64,000 nt of DNA from Aureimonas populi (GCF_017815515.1 NZ_CP072611.1:2046001-2110000), one strand, 5' to 3'; shown: positions 8,420 through 18,824, counted from the stretch's first letter. Notes: generated by a model from the sequence alone, not told the origin. Program-made: numbers and translations.

Positions 8420-10798
8420 ATGATCGCCTGGTACGAGCAGCTTTTCTATCTGGCGGTTGCGTTTCCCTTCATCGGCGCCCTTGTGGCATCGCCGGTGGTG
8501 CGCCTCACGGGGCGCCTGGCTCCCTACATACTGGCTCTCTTCCCCGCCGCGGGCTTCCTGCTGGTCTTCGCGTTGAGCGAGCAGATCCAGGGCCGGCAGA
8601 TCATGGTGGCCGGCTTCGACTGGATTCCCTCGTTCGGCGTGCGATTCTCGTTCCGCCTCGACGGCCTGTCCTATGCCTTCGCGCTGCTGGTGCTGGGCAT
8701 CGGCGCGCTGATCGTCCTGTATTCGGGCGGCTACCTGTCGAAGAGCGCCAAGCAGGGCCGCTTCTTCGCGTTCATCTTCATGTTCATGGGCTCGATGCTC
8801 GGCCTCGTCCTGTCGGACGACCTCATCACCCTGTTCATCTTCTGGGAGCTGACCTCGATCACCTCCTTCCTGCTCATCGGCTTCGAGCACGAGAGGGAGA
8901 CGGCGCGGCGCGGCGCGTTGCAGGCGCTGGTGATCACGGGTGGCGGCGGGCTCGCCCTCTTCGCGGGGCTCATCCTCATCCGCGAGGTCACGGGCATCTC
9001 GTCCATGAGCGGGCTGATCGACGACCCGGAAGCGATCATGCGCTCGGGCGCCTATGTGCCGATCCTGATCCTCGTCCTTGCCGGTGCCTTCACCAAGTCG
9101 GCCCAGATGCCGTTCCACGTCTGGCTTCCCAACGCCATGGAGGCGCCGACGCCCGTCTCGGCCTATCTCCATTCGGCGACGATGGTGAAGGCCGGCATCT
9201 ATCTCCTGATGCGCATGTTTCCGATGCTCGGCGGCACGCCGCTCTGGGAGATCGTGCTGCCTCTCTTCGGCGGCGTGACGCTGGTCGTCGGCGCGCTGCT
9301 CTCCATCCGGCAGAGCGACGTGAAGCTGATGCTGGCCTACACGACGGTCGCCTCGCTCGGCCTGCTGGTGATGCTCATCGGCATCGGCTCGGAGCTCGCG
9401 CTGGAAGCGGCCGTCCTCTACTTCATCGCCCACTCTCTGGCGAAGGCCTGCCTCTTCATGGTCGCGGGCTCCATCGACCACGGGGCGGGCACGCGCGATA
9501 TCCGTGCGCTGGCGGGCCTGTGGCGCACCATGCCCGTCACCTTCGCCGCCGCGCTCCTGGGTGCCGCCGCCATGGGCGGCCTGCCGCCGCTCTTCGGCTT
9601 TCTGGCCAAGGAGGAGGTCTATGCGGCCGTCGCCGAGGCCGGGCCGGGGCTCTACGCCTATCTTGTCACGGCCGCCGCGCTGGTGGGCAACACCGTCATG
9701 TTCGCCACGATCCTGGTGGTGGCGCTCAAGCCCTTCGTCGGATCGCTGCCCTCCGGCCTGCGCAAGGCGCACGAGACCTCCTTCCTCGTCTGGTTCGGGC
9801 CGCTGCTGCTGGGCGTGATCGGGCTCCTGGCGGGCATCTTCTCGGAAGTGACCCACCAGTTCATCTCCAACCCCATGGCGCCTCCCTCCATCGACGAGGC
9901 CGTGGCGATCACCATCTCGGTCGGGTTCCACCTCGGGCCGGCGCTCTATCTGTCGATCGTCACCATCGTTGCCGGTGCGCTCCTGTACTGGAAGTCGCAG
10001 GCGGTGCGCGCGCGGATCGCGGGTATCCTGTCGGCGATCGGCTGGGGGCCCGATCGCGGCTTCGACCAGTTGATGCGCGGCCTGATCGCCGGGTCCTTCC
10101 GGCTGACCAACGTGCTCCAGCCCGGCCGGCTCGACTATTACATGCGCGTCACCTTCCTGGTGGTGGTGGTGGCCCTGTGGAGCGCGATGGTCTTCTCCGG
10201 CGCACTGCCCAGCGGCGTGCCCTTCCCGAGCCTTTATTTCTACGAATGGATGGTGCTCGGTCTCATCGTGCTCGGCCTGCTCGTGGTGGCCAACGCCAAG
10301 AGCCGCCTGGCGGCCGTCGTCTCGCTCGGCATCCAGGGTGTGGCCGTCGCGCTTCTGTTCATGCTGCTCGGCGCGCCCGACCTCTCCTTCACCCAGTTCA
10401 TGGTCGAGATCCTCTCGGTCGCCATCCTGGCGCTCGTGATGACGCGCCTGCGCTTGATGCCGGCCGACCGCAGGCCGTGGCGCGAGGTCATTCCCGAGAT
10501 GGCGCTCGCGGTCATGGGCGGGCTGGGCTTCGCCCTGTTCCTGATGTCCGTGACGCAGATGCCGTTCGATTCGTCCGTCTCGGAGTTCTTCACCCGCTAC
10601 AGCTATACCGTGGCCCATGGCCGCAATATCGTGAACGTCATCCTGGTGGATTTCCGGGCGGTGGACACGATGGGCGAGATCGCGGTGGTGCTGACGACGG
10701 GCGCCGCGATCCTGGCGCTGGTGCGCATCCGCGTCTCCAAGAAGGATCGGCAGGGAACCCGGAAGAAGAAGCGCATGGCGCAGGCGGAGAGCCTATGA
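8420..10798 (+). CDS. mrpA: Mrp cation/proton antiporter subunit A
   Basis: A 792-residue multi-spanning membrane protein related to NuoL of complex I. The NuoL-like core includes [22 protein letters not shown] and [34 protein letters not shown], which carry the conserved Glu, Lys and His of the ion channel. The C-terminal quarter has the extra MrpA-type helices with [13 protein letters not shown]. The length matches the standalone MrpA of about 800 residues, not the AB fusion of some rhizobia. It exchanges Na+ or K+ for protons across the inner membrane, supporting pH and salt balance. The next gene, mrpB, overlaps it by four bases (ATGA). Confidence 0.95.
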   Translation: MIAWYEQLFYLAVAFPFIGALVASPVVRLTGRLAPYILALFPAAGFLLVFALSEQIQGRQIMVAGFDWIPSFGVRFSFRLDGLSYAFALLVLGIGALIVLYSGGYLSKSAKQGRFFAFIFMFMGSMLGLVLSDDLITLFIFWELTSITSFLLIGFEHERETARRGALQALVITGGGGLALFAGLILIREVTGISSMSGLIDDPEAIMRSGAYVPILILVLAGAFTKSAQMPFHVWLPNAMEAPTPVSAYLHSATMVKAGIYLLMRMFPMLGGTPLWEIVLPLFGGVTLVVGALLSIRQSDVKLMLAYTTVASLGLLVMLIGIGSELALEAAVLYFIAHSLAKACLFMVAGSIDHGAGTRDIRALAGLWRTMPVTFAAALLGAAAMGGLPPLFGFLAKEEVYAAVAEAGPGLYAYLVTAAALVGNTVMFATILVVALKPFVGSLPSGLRKAHETSFLVWFGPLLLGVIGLLAGIFSEVTHQFISNPMAPPSIDEAVAITISVGFHLGPALYLSIVTIVAGALLYWKSQAVRARIAGILSAIGWGPDRGFDQLMRGLIAGSFRLTNVLQPGRLDYYMRVTFLVVVVALWSAMVFSGALPSGVPFPSLYFYEWMVLGLIVLGLLVVANAKSRLAAVVSLGIQGVAVALLFMLLGAPDLSFTQFMVEILSVAILALVMTRLRLMPADRRPWREVIPEMALAVMGGLGFALFLMSVTQMPFDSSVSEFFTRYSYTVAHGRNIVNVILVDFRAVDTMGEIAVVLTTGAAILALVRIRVSKKDRQGTRKKKRMAQAESL

Positions 10799-11214
10799 GA
10801 ACCGTGATTTTCCGCGTCAGCGCGCCCTATCTCACCTCCCTCATGTTCCTCTTCTCGCTGTTCGTGCTCCTGCGCGGGCACAACGAGCCGGGCGGCGGCT
10901 TCATCGGCGGCCTCATCGCCGCCTCCGCCATCGCCGTCTACGGCATGGCCGTGGGCGTGGAGGCGGTGCGCCGCTCGCTCTACTTCCATCCCATCGTGTA
11001 CGCCGCTTTCGGGCTGGCGATGGCGGTGCTCTCGGGCGCGGCGTCCGTGTTCGCCGGCTTCCAGTTCATGACCGGGCTGTGGGCCTTCCCGCAGGCGCTG
11101 GGCGGAGACGTGCCGATTTCCTCGACGCTGTTCTTCGACATCGGCGTCTATCTCGTCATCGTCGGGGCGATCTGCGCCATCGCCCTCTCGCTCGAGGAAA
11201 GGTATTCGGACTGA
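10795..11214 (+). CDS. mrpB: Mrp antiporter subunit B
   Basis: A 139-residue protein with four predicted helices and the MrpB signature [16 protein letters not shown] at about residues 24-39. It begins at the ATGA that contains the mrpA stop codon and ends at the stop shared with the mrpC start, so translation is probably coupled. It corresponds to the MrpB domain that some rhizobial genomes fuse to MrpA; here it is separate. Confidence 0.93.
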   Translation: MRTVIFRVSAPYLTSLMFLFSLFVLLRGHNEPGGGFIGGLIAASAIAVYGMAVGVEAVRRSLYFHPIVYAAFGLAMAVLSGAASVFAGFQFMTGLWAFPQALGGDVPISSTLFFDIGVYLVIVGAICAIALSLEERYSD

Positions 11215-11591
11215 TGGAGGTCGCCGTCGCCGCCGTTTCCGGCATCATGTTCTCCTTCGCGATCTACCTGCTGCTGTCGCGGCACATCATCCGCATGGTG
11301 ATCGGCGTCGCGATCCTGGGCAATGCCGTGAACCTGTCGATCTTCACCGCCGGCCGCCTCGGGCCCATCGCGCCGCCGCTGATCCCGTCCGGTCTCGACA
11401 TGCCGCCCACCGAGATCGCCAACCCGCTGCCGCAGGCGCTGGTGCTGACGGCGATCGTCATCTCGTTTTCGCTGTTCGTGTTCCTGCTGGTGCTGACCTA
11501 TCGCGCCTATCAGGATCTCGAGACTGACGACACGCGCCGCATGCGTGTGGCCGAACCGGAGGACGAGGGGCTGCCGCCCCTCGGATATTGA
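11214..11591 (+). CDS. mrpC: Mrp antiporter subunit C
   Basis: A 125-residue NuoK-like protein with three predicted helices. The segment MVIGVAILGNAVNLSIF (about 32-48) and PLPQALVLTAIVISFS (about 77-92) are typical of MrpC/NuoK, where a membrane glutamate or its replacement lies in the proton path. Its start overlaps the mrpB stop by one base (TGATG). The hydrophilic tail is acidic. Confidence 0.92.
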   Translation: MEVAVAAVSGIMFSFAIYLLLSRHIIRMVIGVAILGNAVNLSIFTAGRLGPIAPPLIPSGLDMPPTEIANPLPQALVLTAIVISFSLFVFLLVLTYRAYQDLETDDTRRMRVAEPEDEGLPPLGY

Positions 11592-11637
11592 AGCCTTGAC
11601 CGCGACGCAGAGCCTCGACGACCTGATTGCCGACTCC

Positions 11638-13299
11638 ATGGTGCTGGGGCAGGGATCGCTGGCCGACTGGCTGCTGATCCTGCCGATCCTCGTCTGCTTC
11701 CTGTTCGGCTCCGTGCTTCTGATGATGCGCCGACAGATGCACTGGCATCCGCCGGTCGCGATCACGGGGCTGGTGGTGCTGCTGGCCGTGGATATCGCGC
11801 TTCTGGTGGAGATCGCCAATAGCGGGCCGCGCTCCATGGCCATGGGCGGCTGGCGTCCGCCCTTCGGCATCAGCTTCGTCGCCGACATGACGAGCGCGAT
11901 GTTCCTGGCGGTGTCCGGTTTCGTGGGGCTGGCCTGCGGCATCTACGCCATCGCCTCCATCGATTCGGAGGAAAGGCGCTACGGCTTCTATCCCTTCCTC
12001 TTCATGCTGATGGCGGGCGTGTCGGGCGCGTTTCTCACGGGCGACGTGTTCAACCTCTATGTCTGGTTCGAGGTGATGCTGATCGGCTCCTTCGGGCTCC
12101 TGATCCTCGGCTCGGAGCGCGAGCAACTGGACGGGGCGACGAAGTACTGCTTCCTCAACCTCATCGCCGCCACCATCTTCCTGCTCACCACGGGCTATCT
12201 TTACGGCATCTTCGGCACGCTCGACATGGCGGACATCGCGGTGAAGGCCGCCGAGATGGAGGGGCAGGGCGAGCTTCAGACCATCGCGGTGCTCTTCCTC
12301 GTCGCCTTCTCCATGAAGGCGGCGGCCTTCCCGCTGAACTTCTGGCTGCCGGCCTCCTACCACACGCCGCGCTTCGTGGTGTCGGCGCTCTTCGCGGGCT
12401 TGCTCACCAAGGTCGGCGTCTATGCGATGCTGCGTATCGTGCTGATGCTGTTTCCGCCTGAGCGCGAGGCGATGGGGCTTCTCATCGCCTGGATGGCGGG
12501 GCTGACGATGGTCATCGGCGCGCTCGGCGCCCTGTCGCAGACGGATGTGCGCCGGCTCCTGAACTATGTGGTCATCACGGGAATCGGCACGATCCTGGCC
12601 GGCTTCGCCGTGCCGCCCCTTCTGGAAAGCACCTCGATCATCACGACCGGGGCGGCCAGCGTCATCGAAAACCAGACGGCCGTGATGCGCGCCACCAACC
12701 TGGCCGCGCAGGGCACGCTCGCCAGCGGCCTTGCGGGCTCGATCTTCTATGCCATGCACTCCATCGTGGTGATGACCGCGCTTTATCTGGCGGCCGGCGT
12801 CGCCGCCTTCCGCAACGGCTCCTCCTCCTTGCACGAGATGGGCGGCCTGTGGCGGCGCCATCCGTTGTTCTCGGCGCTGTTCCTGGTGCTTCTGCTGGCC
12901 GTCTCCGGACTTCCGCCCTTTTCCGGCTTCTGGCCCAAGATGCTCCTGGTGCGCGCCACGCTCGCGGCGGACCTGCCCTGGCTCGCGGCCAGCGTCCTCT
13001 TCTCGGGCTTCCTCGTCACCATCGCCAGCATCCGCATCTTCACCCTCGGCTTCTGGCGGCCGCTGCCGGCGCTGGGGCGGGCGGCCGATCCGGCCGAGGC
13101 GAGGGAGATCGCGGAGGAGACCTTCCGCGCGCCACCGCCGGGCCGGCCGCTGGCGCTCATTCCGCTCGTCGGCCTGTGCCTCTTCGTCGTCATCGCCGGC
13201 GTGTGGCCCGAATGGCTGGCCTCGCTGAGCTATACCGCCGCAGGCGAGCTGCTCCGGCCCGCCGGTTATCTGAACGCCGTTCTGGGGGACGTTCGATGA
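11638..13299 (+). CDS. mrpD: Mrp antiporter subunit D
   Basis: A NuoM/N-like protein of about 553 residues with some 14 predicted helices. Characteristic segments are FNLYVWFEVMLIGSFGL (conserved Glu), KAAAFPLNFWLPASYHTPRFVVSALFAGLLTKVGVYA and GLPPFSGFWPKMLLV. The start is uncertain. ATG 11638 puts the first helix (ADWLLILPILVCFLFG) at a normal distance, but TTG 11596, five bases after the mrpC stop, and ATG 11545 inside mrpC are open in frame; none has a strong ribosome site. The stop overlaps the mrpE start (ATGA). Confidence 0.92.
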   Translation: MVLGQGSLADWLLILPILVCFLFGSVLLMMRRQMHWHPPVAITGLVVLLAVDIALLVEIANSGPRSMAMGGWRPPFGISFVADMTSAMFLAVSGFVGLACGIYAIASIDSEERRYGFYPFLFMLMAGVSGAFLTGDVFNLYVWFEVMLIGSFGLLILGSEREQLDGATKYCFLNLIAATIFLLTTGYLYGIFGTLDMADIAVKAAEMEGQGELQTIAVLFLVAFSMKAAAFPLNFWLPASYHTPRFVVSALFAGLLTKVGVYAMLRIVLMLFPPEREAMGLLIAWMAGLTMVIGALGALSQTDVRRLLNYVVITGIGTILAGFAVPPLLESTSIITTGAASVIENQTAVMRATNLAAQGTLASGLAGSIFYAMHSIVVMTALYLAAGVAAFRNGSSSLHEMGGLWRRHPLFSALFLVLLLAVSGLPPFSGFWPKMLLVRATLAADLPWLAASVLFSGFLVTIASIRIFTLGFWRPLPALGRAADPAEAREIAEETFRAPPPGRPLALIPLVGLCLFVVIAGVWPEWLASLSYTAAGELLRPAGYLNAVLGDVR

Positions 13300-13769
13300 A
13301 CCTCTTCGTCGTCAACATCGTCCTGGCGCTCGTCTGGGTCATCGTCACCGCCACCTTCAGCCTGACGAACCTGGCGTTCGGCTTCGTGCTGGCCGCGATG
13401 GTTCTTTTCCTCATCCGCGAGCAGATCGGGACGGGCGGCTATCTCACGCGGGGCGTCAAGGTCTTCCAGCTCCTGGCCTTCCTCATCGCCGAGATTGCCG
13501 TGTCGGCGGTGAAGGTGGCGGGTGCCGTGCTGCGGCCGGGCCATGAGCTGAAGCCCGGCGTCTTCTCCTACCGCCTGATGGTGGATCGCGATTTCGAGAT
13601 CGCGTGTCTGGCCAACCTCATCGGGCTGACGCCCGGCTCGCTCGTCTTCGACATTTCCGAGGACCGGACCACGCTCTACATCCATGCCCTCGACTGTTCC
13701 GATCCCGACGCGGAGCGCCGTCGCATCGCCCAAGGCTTCGAGCGCCGGCTTCTGGAGGCCCTGCGATGA
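13296..13769 (+). CDS. mrpE: Mrp antiporter subunit E
   Basis: A 157-residue protein with two or three N-terminal helices and a soluble domain. The family segment [29 protein letters not shown] lies at about residues 100-130. It overlaps mrpD and mrpF by four bases each (ATGA). MrpE helps assemble or modulate the antiporter complex and is usually found with mrpF and mrpG, as here. Confidence 0.93.
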   Translation: MNLFVVNIVLALVWVIVTATFSLTNLAFGFVLAAMVLFLIREQIGTGGYLTRGVKVFQLLAFLIAEIAVSAVKVAGAVLRPGHELKPGVFSYRLMVDRDFEIACLANLIGLTPGSLVFDISEDRTTLYIHALDCSDPDAERRRIAQGFERRLLEALR

Positions 13770-14149
13770 GGCTGATCGACATTTCCGAGCGCATCCTCGA
13801 CTTCTCGCTGAGCCTTGCGCTCTTCCTCCTGGGCGTGGCCTTCGTCATGACCATCTTCCGCATCTGGAAGGGGCCCACCCTGCCGGACCGCGTGCTGGGG
13901 CTCGACGTGCTGACGGCCAGCTCCATCGGCTTCGTGGCGGTCATCGGCATCGACACGGGCTATACGCTCTATGTGGACGTGGCCATCGCGCTCGGCCTCG
14001 TCGGCTTCCTGGCGACCATTTCCTTCGCCCGCTTCATCATGGCGCGCGGCGATACCGAGCGCTCGCCCGTGCAGGAAACGCCCAAGCGCGACATCGAGGA
14101 GCGGCACCGCCGGCGCGAGCCGTTCGACCGCGAGGAGATGCTCAAATGA
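13766..14149 (+). CDS. mrpF: Mrp antiporter subunit F
   Basis: A 127-residue protein with three helices. The segment [16 protein letters not shown] (about 36-51) is the MrpF signature, with the conserved Asp in the second helix region. A charged C-terminal tail of about 35 residues is cytoplasmic. Start and stop both overlap the neighbours by four bases. Confidence 0.92.
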   Translation: MRLIDISERILDFSLSLALFLLGVAFVMTIFRIWKGPTLPDRVLGLDVLTASSIGFVAVIGIDTGYTLYVDVAIALGLVGFLATISFARFIMARGDTERSPVQETPKRDIEERHRRREPFDREEMLK

Positions 14150-14565
14150 GCGCGATCGCCAATATCATCGCCGGGCTGTTCGTCATCGCCGGCTCCTCCT
14201 TCGTGCTGATCGCCGCGCTCGGGCTCCTGCGCTTTCCCGACTTCTACACCCGTGTCCACGCCGCCGCGAAGGCGGGTACGGTGGGTTCGGCGCTGACCCT
14301 CGTCGCGCTGGCCATTGTCTCCAACGAGACGGCCGAGGTGCTGCGCGCCATCGCCGCCATCTTCTTCTTCTTCCTCACCGCCCCGCTTTCCGCGCATCTT
14401 CTGGGCAAGGCCGCTCATTCGGCCGGCTACCAGCTCTGGGAAGGCTCGGTGCAGGACGAACTGCCCTATGTGGAGCCCAAGCGCGAGGTAGAGCGGGCCG
14501 ATCCCGAGCAGGACGATCGGCCCCGCCGGCGCGAGCCTGCCGATCCCGTCAGCCCAGGCAGCTAG
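14146..14565 (+). CDS. mrpG: Mrp antiporter subunit G
   Basis: A 139-residue protein with three helices. The signature [22 protein letters not shown] (about 27-48) is clear, and [19 protein letters not shown] closes the third helix. The last 35 residues are charged and proline-rich. It is the final gene of a complete group 1 mrp operon; the DUF423 gene follows its stop by three bases. Confidence 0.93.
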   Translation: MSAIANIIAGLFVIAGSSFVLIAALGLLRFPDFYTRVHAAAKAGTVGSALTLVALAIVSNETAEVLRAIAAIFFFFLTAPLSAHLLGKAAHSAGYQLWEGSVQDELPYVEPKREVERADPEQDDRPRRREPADPVSPGS

Positions 14566-14568
14566 GCC

Positions 14569-14931
14569 GTGGCCGCGCGGCTGCTTCTCCTCTTCGCGGC
14601 GCTGTTCGGGGCGGCCGGCGTCGCGGGCGCGGCCTATGCGGCTCATGGCGCCGAGGCGCGGCTTGCGGCCACGGCCGCGGCCATCGCGCTCGTCCACGCC
14701 CCGGCGCTTCTCGCGCTTGCACTTGCCGGCCCCGGCCGCATCCGGGCCGCCGCCTTGCCCGGCCTGTTCTGGATCGGCGGCGTCCTCCTGTTCTCGGGCG
14801 ATCTTGCGGCGCGCCTGTTCCTCGAAACGCGTCTCTTTCCCAATGCGGCGCCGGCCGGGGGCGTGCTCCTGATGCTCGGCTGGCTGTCCTTGGCGCCGCT
14901 CGCCGTCCTTCCGGCCGGCAAGGGAAGGTAA
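14569..14931 (+). CDS. DUF423 membrane protein
   Basis: A 120-residue integral membrane protein with about four hydrophobic helices. The pattern fits the DUF423/YwdK family: an N-terminal GAAGVAGAAYAAHG motif, a central HAPALLAL, and GGVLLFSGDL in the third helix. It starts with GTG three bases after the mrpG stop, so it is probably translated from the mrp message. Function unknown; its link to the antiporter is only positional. Confidence 0.8.
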   Translation: MAARLLLLFAALFGAAGVAGAAYAAHGAEARLAATAAAIALVHAPALLALALAGPGRIRAAALPGLFWIGGVLLFSGDLAARLFLETRLFPNAAPAGGVLLMLGWLSLAPLAVLPAGKGR

Positions 14932-14944
14932 CGATCTTCTAAGA

Positions 14945-14978
14945 CCGTTCGGCGACTATCGACCCGCCGTCCGAACGG
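14945..14978. promoter_or_regulatory. Inverted repeat before the EAL gene
   Basis: CCGTTCGG (14945-14952) and CCGAACGG (14971-14978) are perfect reverse complements with 18 bases between. It sits 14 bases after the DUF423 stop and 49 bases before the EAL gene start. It lacks a T run, so an operator is as likely as a terminator for the mrp operon. Confidence 0.35.
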
Positions 14979-15026
14979 GCGCCGGCCGGCATTCTTTGTT
15001 GCGTGAGGCGCCCCGCAGGCTTCTTC

Positions 15027-17459
15027 ATGTCCATCAACGCGAAGCTGCTCTTCGGGGGCCTTCTGCTGGCTGCGATCGCGGTCGGCTCCTTTGTCCAGTC
15101 GCAGCTCGTGCAATCCGGCGCGAGCCAGATCGGCGCCCGGATCTTCACCTGGGGCGTGGAGCCCCTGTCCGCACTCCAGGCGGCGCAGGCGCGCACCGAG
15201 GCGCTCACGCTGCGCCTGGCCGAGGCGCAGGACATGCCTGGCGCTGGCAGCCGCCCCTTTACCGCCGAGTTCAACGATATCCTGCTGCGCCTCGGCAATC
15301 TGGCGCCCGCCGTTCCTCCCGGCAGCGCGGTGATCGGCACCATGGAGGAGATCCGCGTCATCCTCAGCCGCCTGAAGGCGGCGCAGGGCGATGTCAGCGC
15401 CCGGCTGATGCGCAGGGAGCTGGCGGCGGCGGGCGCCCTCTTCGACACGGCCGTCGCCGACATGCAGAACGAGATCGTGGAACTGCGAAACCGCAGCAAC
15501 GCGGGATACGCGCAGGCCTTCCAGATCCAGGCGAGCGGGCTGGCGGGCCTGCTGCTGATGGGGCTTCTGGTGGCGGCCTACCTCTCCTCCAGCGTGGCGC
15601 GGCCGGTGCGCGCCGCCGCGCAGGCCGTGCGCTCCATAGAGAGCGACCCGTCCGCGCCCATCGAGGAAAGGGGGCTGGGGCCTTTCACCGAGCTGTTCGG
15701 CGCGCTCGTCTCCCTTCAGTCGCGCTTGCGCGAGCGCCAGGCCGAGCGCGAAAAGGGCTTCGCCGCCGGCACGGCCGCGCTCAAGGAGGAGGTGGACAAG
15801 CTGAAGCGGCGCTTCGAGGCCGCGATCGGCAACATGCCGCAGGGCTTCTGCATGCTGGACGAAAAGCGGAACCTCGTTGCCGCCAATGACAGTTTCCGGC
15901 GCATCTTCTCCTATCTCGGCACGCAGGTGACGGCCAAGGAGCTGCAGGCCGACCCCGAGCTGGAGCCGTTGTTTTCCGGCCAGGGCGGGGAGGTGGTGGT
16001 CCGCGAGACGCCGGACGGACAGGTCATCGAGGTGCGCCGGATGGGCCTCGACGGCCGGGGCGCGATCATCACCGTGGAAAACGTGACCGAGCAGCGCGAG
16101 GCGCGCCGGCGCATCGAGGAACTGGCCGGGCGCGACGCGCTGACGCAGCTTCCCAACCGCATCCGCTTCCACGACCACCTGAACGCGGCGCTTCGCCGGG
16201 AGAACCAGAAGAGCGACATCGGCGTCCTGTGCCTCGACATCGACGGCTTTCGCGGCATCAATTCCACCTATGGCAACGCCGTCGGCGACGCGGTGCTGCG
16301 CGAGGTGGCCGCCCGGCTCGAGGCCTGCATCGGCGACCGCGGCTATCTTGCCCGCATCGGCGCGGACGATTTCGCCATCGTCCAGAAGGGCCTGCCCCAG
16401 CCAGCCGGTTGCGAGGCGCTGGCGGCGGATATCCGGCAGGCCTGCCGGCCGCCGATCTCCGTGGAGGGAAGCACACTGCCGGCCAGCCTGAGCATAGGCA
16501 TGGTGCAGATCAAGGCGCGCGGCCAGCGCGTGCCGCTCGACCCCTACACGGTCATGCAGGATGCGGAGCTGGCGCTGGCCCATGCGCAGCGGCAGGGTTT
16601 GGGTTCGGTCTGCCTTTTCGCATCCGCCATGCGCCAGGAGATGGACCAGCGGCGGCAATTGGAGGCCGACCTCCGGGCCGCGATCGGCAGCGACCAGCTC
16701 GAGCTGTTCTACCAGCCCTTCATCGACGTGACGCGCGGGCGTGTCTCGGGCTTCGAGGCGCTGATGCGCTGGCGCCACCCCGTGCGCGGCATGGTGCCGC
16801 CCGGCACCTTCATCCCGCTGGCCGAGGAGGTGGGCCTGATCGACGAGCTGGGCGTCTGGGCGCTGCGCGAGGCCTGCCGGCAGGCCACCGGCTGGCCGGG
16901 CGACCTCACCCTGTCGGTCAATCTGTCGCCTGTGCAGTTCCGCAGCGCGAGCCTCATCGACGACATCCGCACGGCCCTCAAGATGGCCGGCCTCGCCCCG
17001 CAGCGCCTTCAGCTCGAGGTGACGGAATCGCTGTTCCTCGACAATGACGAGGGCACGCTCGCCACGCTTCGCGCCTTGCGCGCGCTGGGCCTGACCATCT
17101 CCATGGACGATTTCGGCACCGGCTATTCCTCGCTCGGCTATCTGTCGCGCTTTCCCTTCGACAAGATCAAGATCGACCAGTCCTTCGTGCGCGCCATGGA
17201 CAAGGCGGAGAACGCGGCCATCGTGCGGGCCGTCATCGGCCTGTCCTCGGCCATGAACATGTCGGTGATCGCGGAAGGCGTGGAGACGCCGGAGCAGTTC
17301 GAACGGCTCTGCCAGGAAGGGTGCCGCGAGATGCAGGGCTATCTCTTCAGCCGGCCCCGACCGGCCGCCGATCTGGCCCGGCTTATCCTGCGCATCAATT
17401 CCGCCTTCGCCCAGGGCGAGTTCGCGCAAGGGGCGCCCGCCGCGCGGCAGCGCGCCTGA
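15027..17459 (+). CDS. Membrane EAL c-di-GMP phosphodiesterase with PAS and degenerate GGDEF
   Basis: About 810 residues. A periplasmic sensor lies between two helices (about 5-22 and 172-192). A HAMP-like stretch, a PAS domain (AIGNMPQGFCMLDEKRNLVA), a GGDEF domain and a C-terminal EAL domain follow. The GGDEF site reads GADDF (about 445-449), so diguanylate cyclase activity is unlikely. The EAL domain keeps its catalytic residues: Glu577 in EALMRW, NLSPVQF, LEVTES, the pair Asp694-Asp695 in DDFGTGYSS, KIKIDQSF and AEGVET. It should hydrolyse c-di-GMP and may be tuned by GTP on the dead GGDEF domain. ATG 15027 is preferred to GTG 15003. It converges with fliI at the cluster edge. Confidence 0.9.
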   Translation: MSINAKLLFGGLLLAAIAVGSFVQSQLVQSGASQIGARIFTWGVEPLSALQAAQARTEALTLRLAEAQDMPGAGSRPFTAEFNDILLRLGNLAPAVPPGSAVIGTMEEIRVILSRLKAAQGDVSARLMRRELAAAGALFDTAVADMQNEIVELRNRSNAGYAQAFQIQASGLAGLLLMGLLVAAYLSSSVARPVRAAAQAVRSIESDPSAPIEERGLGPFTELFGALVSLQSRLRERQAEREKGFAAGTAALKEEVDKLKRRFEAAIGNMPQGFCMLDEKRNLVAANDSFRRIFSYLGTQVTAKELQADPELEPLFSGQGGEVVVRETPDGQVIEVRRMGLDGRGAIITVENVTEQREARRRIEELAGRDALTQLPNRIRFHDHLNAALRRENQKSDIGVLCLDIDGFRGINSTYGNAVGDAVLREVAARLEACIGDRGYLARIGADDFAIVQKGLPQPAGCEALAADIRQACRPPISVEGSTLPASLSIGMVQIKARGQRVPLDPYTVMQDAELALAHAQRQGLGSVCLFASAMRQEMDQRRQLEADLRAAIGSDQLELFYQPFIDVTRGRVSGFEALMRWRHPVRGMVPPGTFIPLAEEVGLIDELGVWALREACRQATGWPGDLTLSVNLSPVQFRSASLIDDIRTALKMAGLAPQRLQLEVTESLFLDNDEGTLATLRALRALGLTISMDDFGTGYSSLGYLSRFPFDKIKIDQSFVRAMDKAENAAIVRAVIGLSSAMNMSVIAEGVETPEQFERLCQEGCREMQGYLFSRPRPAADLARLILRINSAFAQGEFAQGAPAARQRA

Positions 17460-17480
17460 GGCATCGTCGGCCGAGCGCCC

Positions 17481-18824
17481 TCAGGCGACGCCCATGCCCG
17501 CCTTCAGCATCCTCGAAAGGTCCTCGAAGGCGTCGGCCGGCACCGTGTCGGCCGGAGATTGCGAGATCGCCGAATACAGATGCGGCACGAGATCGACCGC
17601 CTGGTCGAGCCCCGCATCGGCGCCGCGATGGTAGCCGCCCAGGAGCCGCAGGTCGCGCGTGTCCTCGAAGCGCGCGATCATCGCCTTGAGCTTGCTCACG
17701 AGGTCGCGCTCGCCCCCGCTCCAGCCGAGTTCGGCCAGGCGCGAGATGGATTTCAGGACGTCGATGGCCGGAAACCGGCCTTCCTCCGCGATGGCGCGGT
17801 CCAGCACGATATGGCCGTCCAGCGTGCCCCGGATCGCGTCCGCGATAGGCTCGTTATGGTCGTCGCCGTCCACCAGCACGGCGAAGAGGCCGGTGATCGT
17901 GCCCGCGCCCTCCGCGCCCGGCCCCGCCCGCTCCAGCAGGCGCGGCAGCTCGGAGAAGACGCTGGGCGGATAGCCGCGCGCCACGGGCGGCTCGCCGGCC
18001 GCCAGCGCCACGTCGCGCGCGGCATGGGCAAGACGCGTGACCGAATCCACGATGAGGAGGACATCCTCCCCGAGGTCGCGGAAATGCTCGGCCACCGACA
18101 TGGCTGTCTTGGGCGCGAGGCGGCGCATCATCGGGCTTTCGTCGCCGGTCGCCACCACGGTGACGACGCGCGAAAGCTCGCCCTTCATCGTCTCTTCCAG
18201 GAACTCGCGCACCTCGCGCCCGCGCTCGCCCACCAGCGCCACGACCACCGTGTCGAAGCCTCTGGCGCGCGCCAGCATTCCCATCAGCGTCGATTTGCCG
18301 ACGCCAGAACCGGCGAAGATGCCCATGCGCTGGCCCTTGACCAGCGGGGTGAAGATGTCGATGGCCTTGATGCCGGTCTTCACCGGCGTCCTGATGCGCC
18401 CGCGCTTCATTGCGGCGTCGGGAAGGCGGTCCGCCACGGCCGCGCGCGGGCCCTGCTCGATGGGGCCGAGCCCGTCGCAGGGGCGGCCGAAAGCGTCCAC
18501 GGCCCGCCCGCGCCAGCTCGTCGCCGGCGCCACGGTGATGGGGCCGGCGCGCCAGACCGAGGTGCGCACGCCGGAGCGGAAGCCGACCGCGAACGGCTTG
18601 ACCGTCGCCGCGCTCTCCTCCACCCGCACCACCTCGCCCAGCTCCGGCCCGTCCGGGCCCTCGCAGGCCACGCAGTCGCCCAGGCGCACGAAGGGCGAGA
18701 GCCCCGCGACCTTGAAGGATTGCGCGCTGACATCGACGATCTGTCCGCAGATGCGGATGGTCGGGTCGTCCAGCCCCGGAAACGAAGCCGACGCCTCCTG
18801 CGGCGCCGGGGCGGCGATCGTCAC
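17481..18824 (-). CDS. fliI: Flagellar export ATPase FliI
   Basis: A 447-residue ATPase related to the F1 beta subunit that energises release of export substrates at the flagellar secretion gate. The Walker A motif AGSGVGKST is at residues 171-179. VALVGERGREVREF follows, and the Walker B segment DVLLIVDSVTRLAHAARD is near residues 253-270. YPPSVFSELPRLLERAG is the family signature. The gene overlaps flgF by four bases (ATGA) and forms a two-gene minus-strand unit with it, as in other rhizobia. Its partners FliH and FliJ are encoded at 33455 and 49113. Confidence 0.97.
   Translation of the reverse strand: MTIAAPAPQEASASFPGLDDPTIRICGQIVDVSAQSFKVAGLSPFVRLGDCVACEGPDGPELGEVVRVEESAATVKPFAVGFRSGVRTSVWRAGPITVAPATSWRGRAVDAFGRPCDGLGPIEQGPRAAVADRLPDAAMKRGRIRTPVKTGIKAIDIFTPLVKGQRMGIFAGSGVGKSTLMGMLARARGFDTVVVALVGERGREVREFLEETMKGELSRVVTVVATGDESPMMRRLAPKTAMSVAEHFRDLGEDVLLIVDSVTRLAHAARDVALAAGEPPVARGYPPSVFSELPRLLERAGPGAEGAGTITGLFAVLVDGDDHNEPIADAIRGTLDGHIVLDRAIAEEGRFPAIDVLKSISRLAELGWSGGERDLVSKLKAMIARFEDTRDLRLLGGYHRGADAGLDQAVDLVPHLYSAISQSPADTVPADAFEDLSRMLKAGMGVA

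Noticed and set aside
8249..10618. Long minus-strand open frame opposite mrpA
   Set aside because: Its translation is low-complexity His/Gln/Arg-rich and lies antisense to an unmistakable antiporter gene. The same applies to the long frames at 1213-2931, 14643-17429 and 41818-43338.
16359..16373. Frameshift or sequencing error to explain GADDF in the GGDEF domain
   Set aside because: The frame is open and well conserved on both sides, and degenerate GGDEF domains attached to active EAL domains are common.
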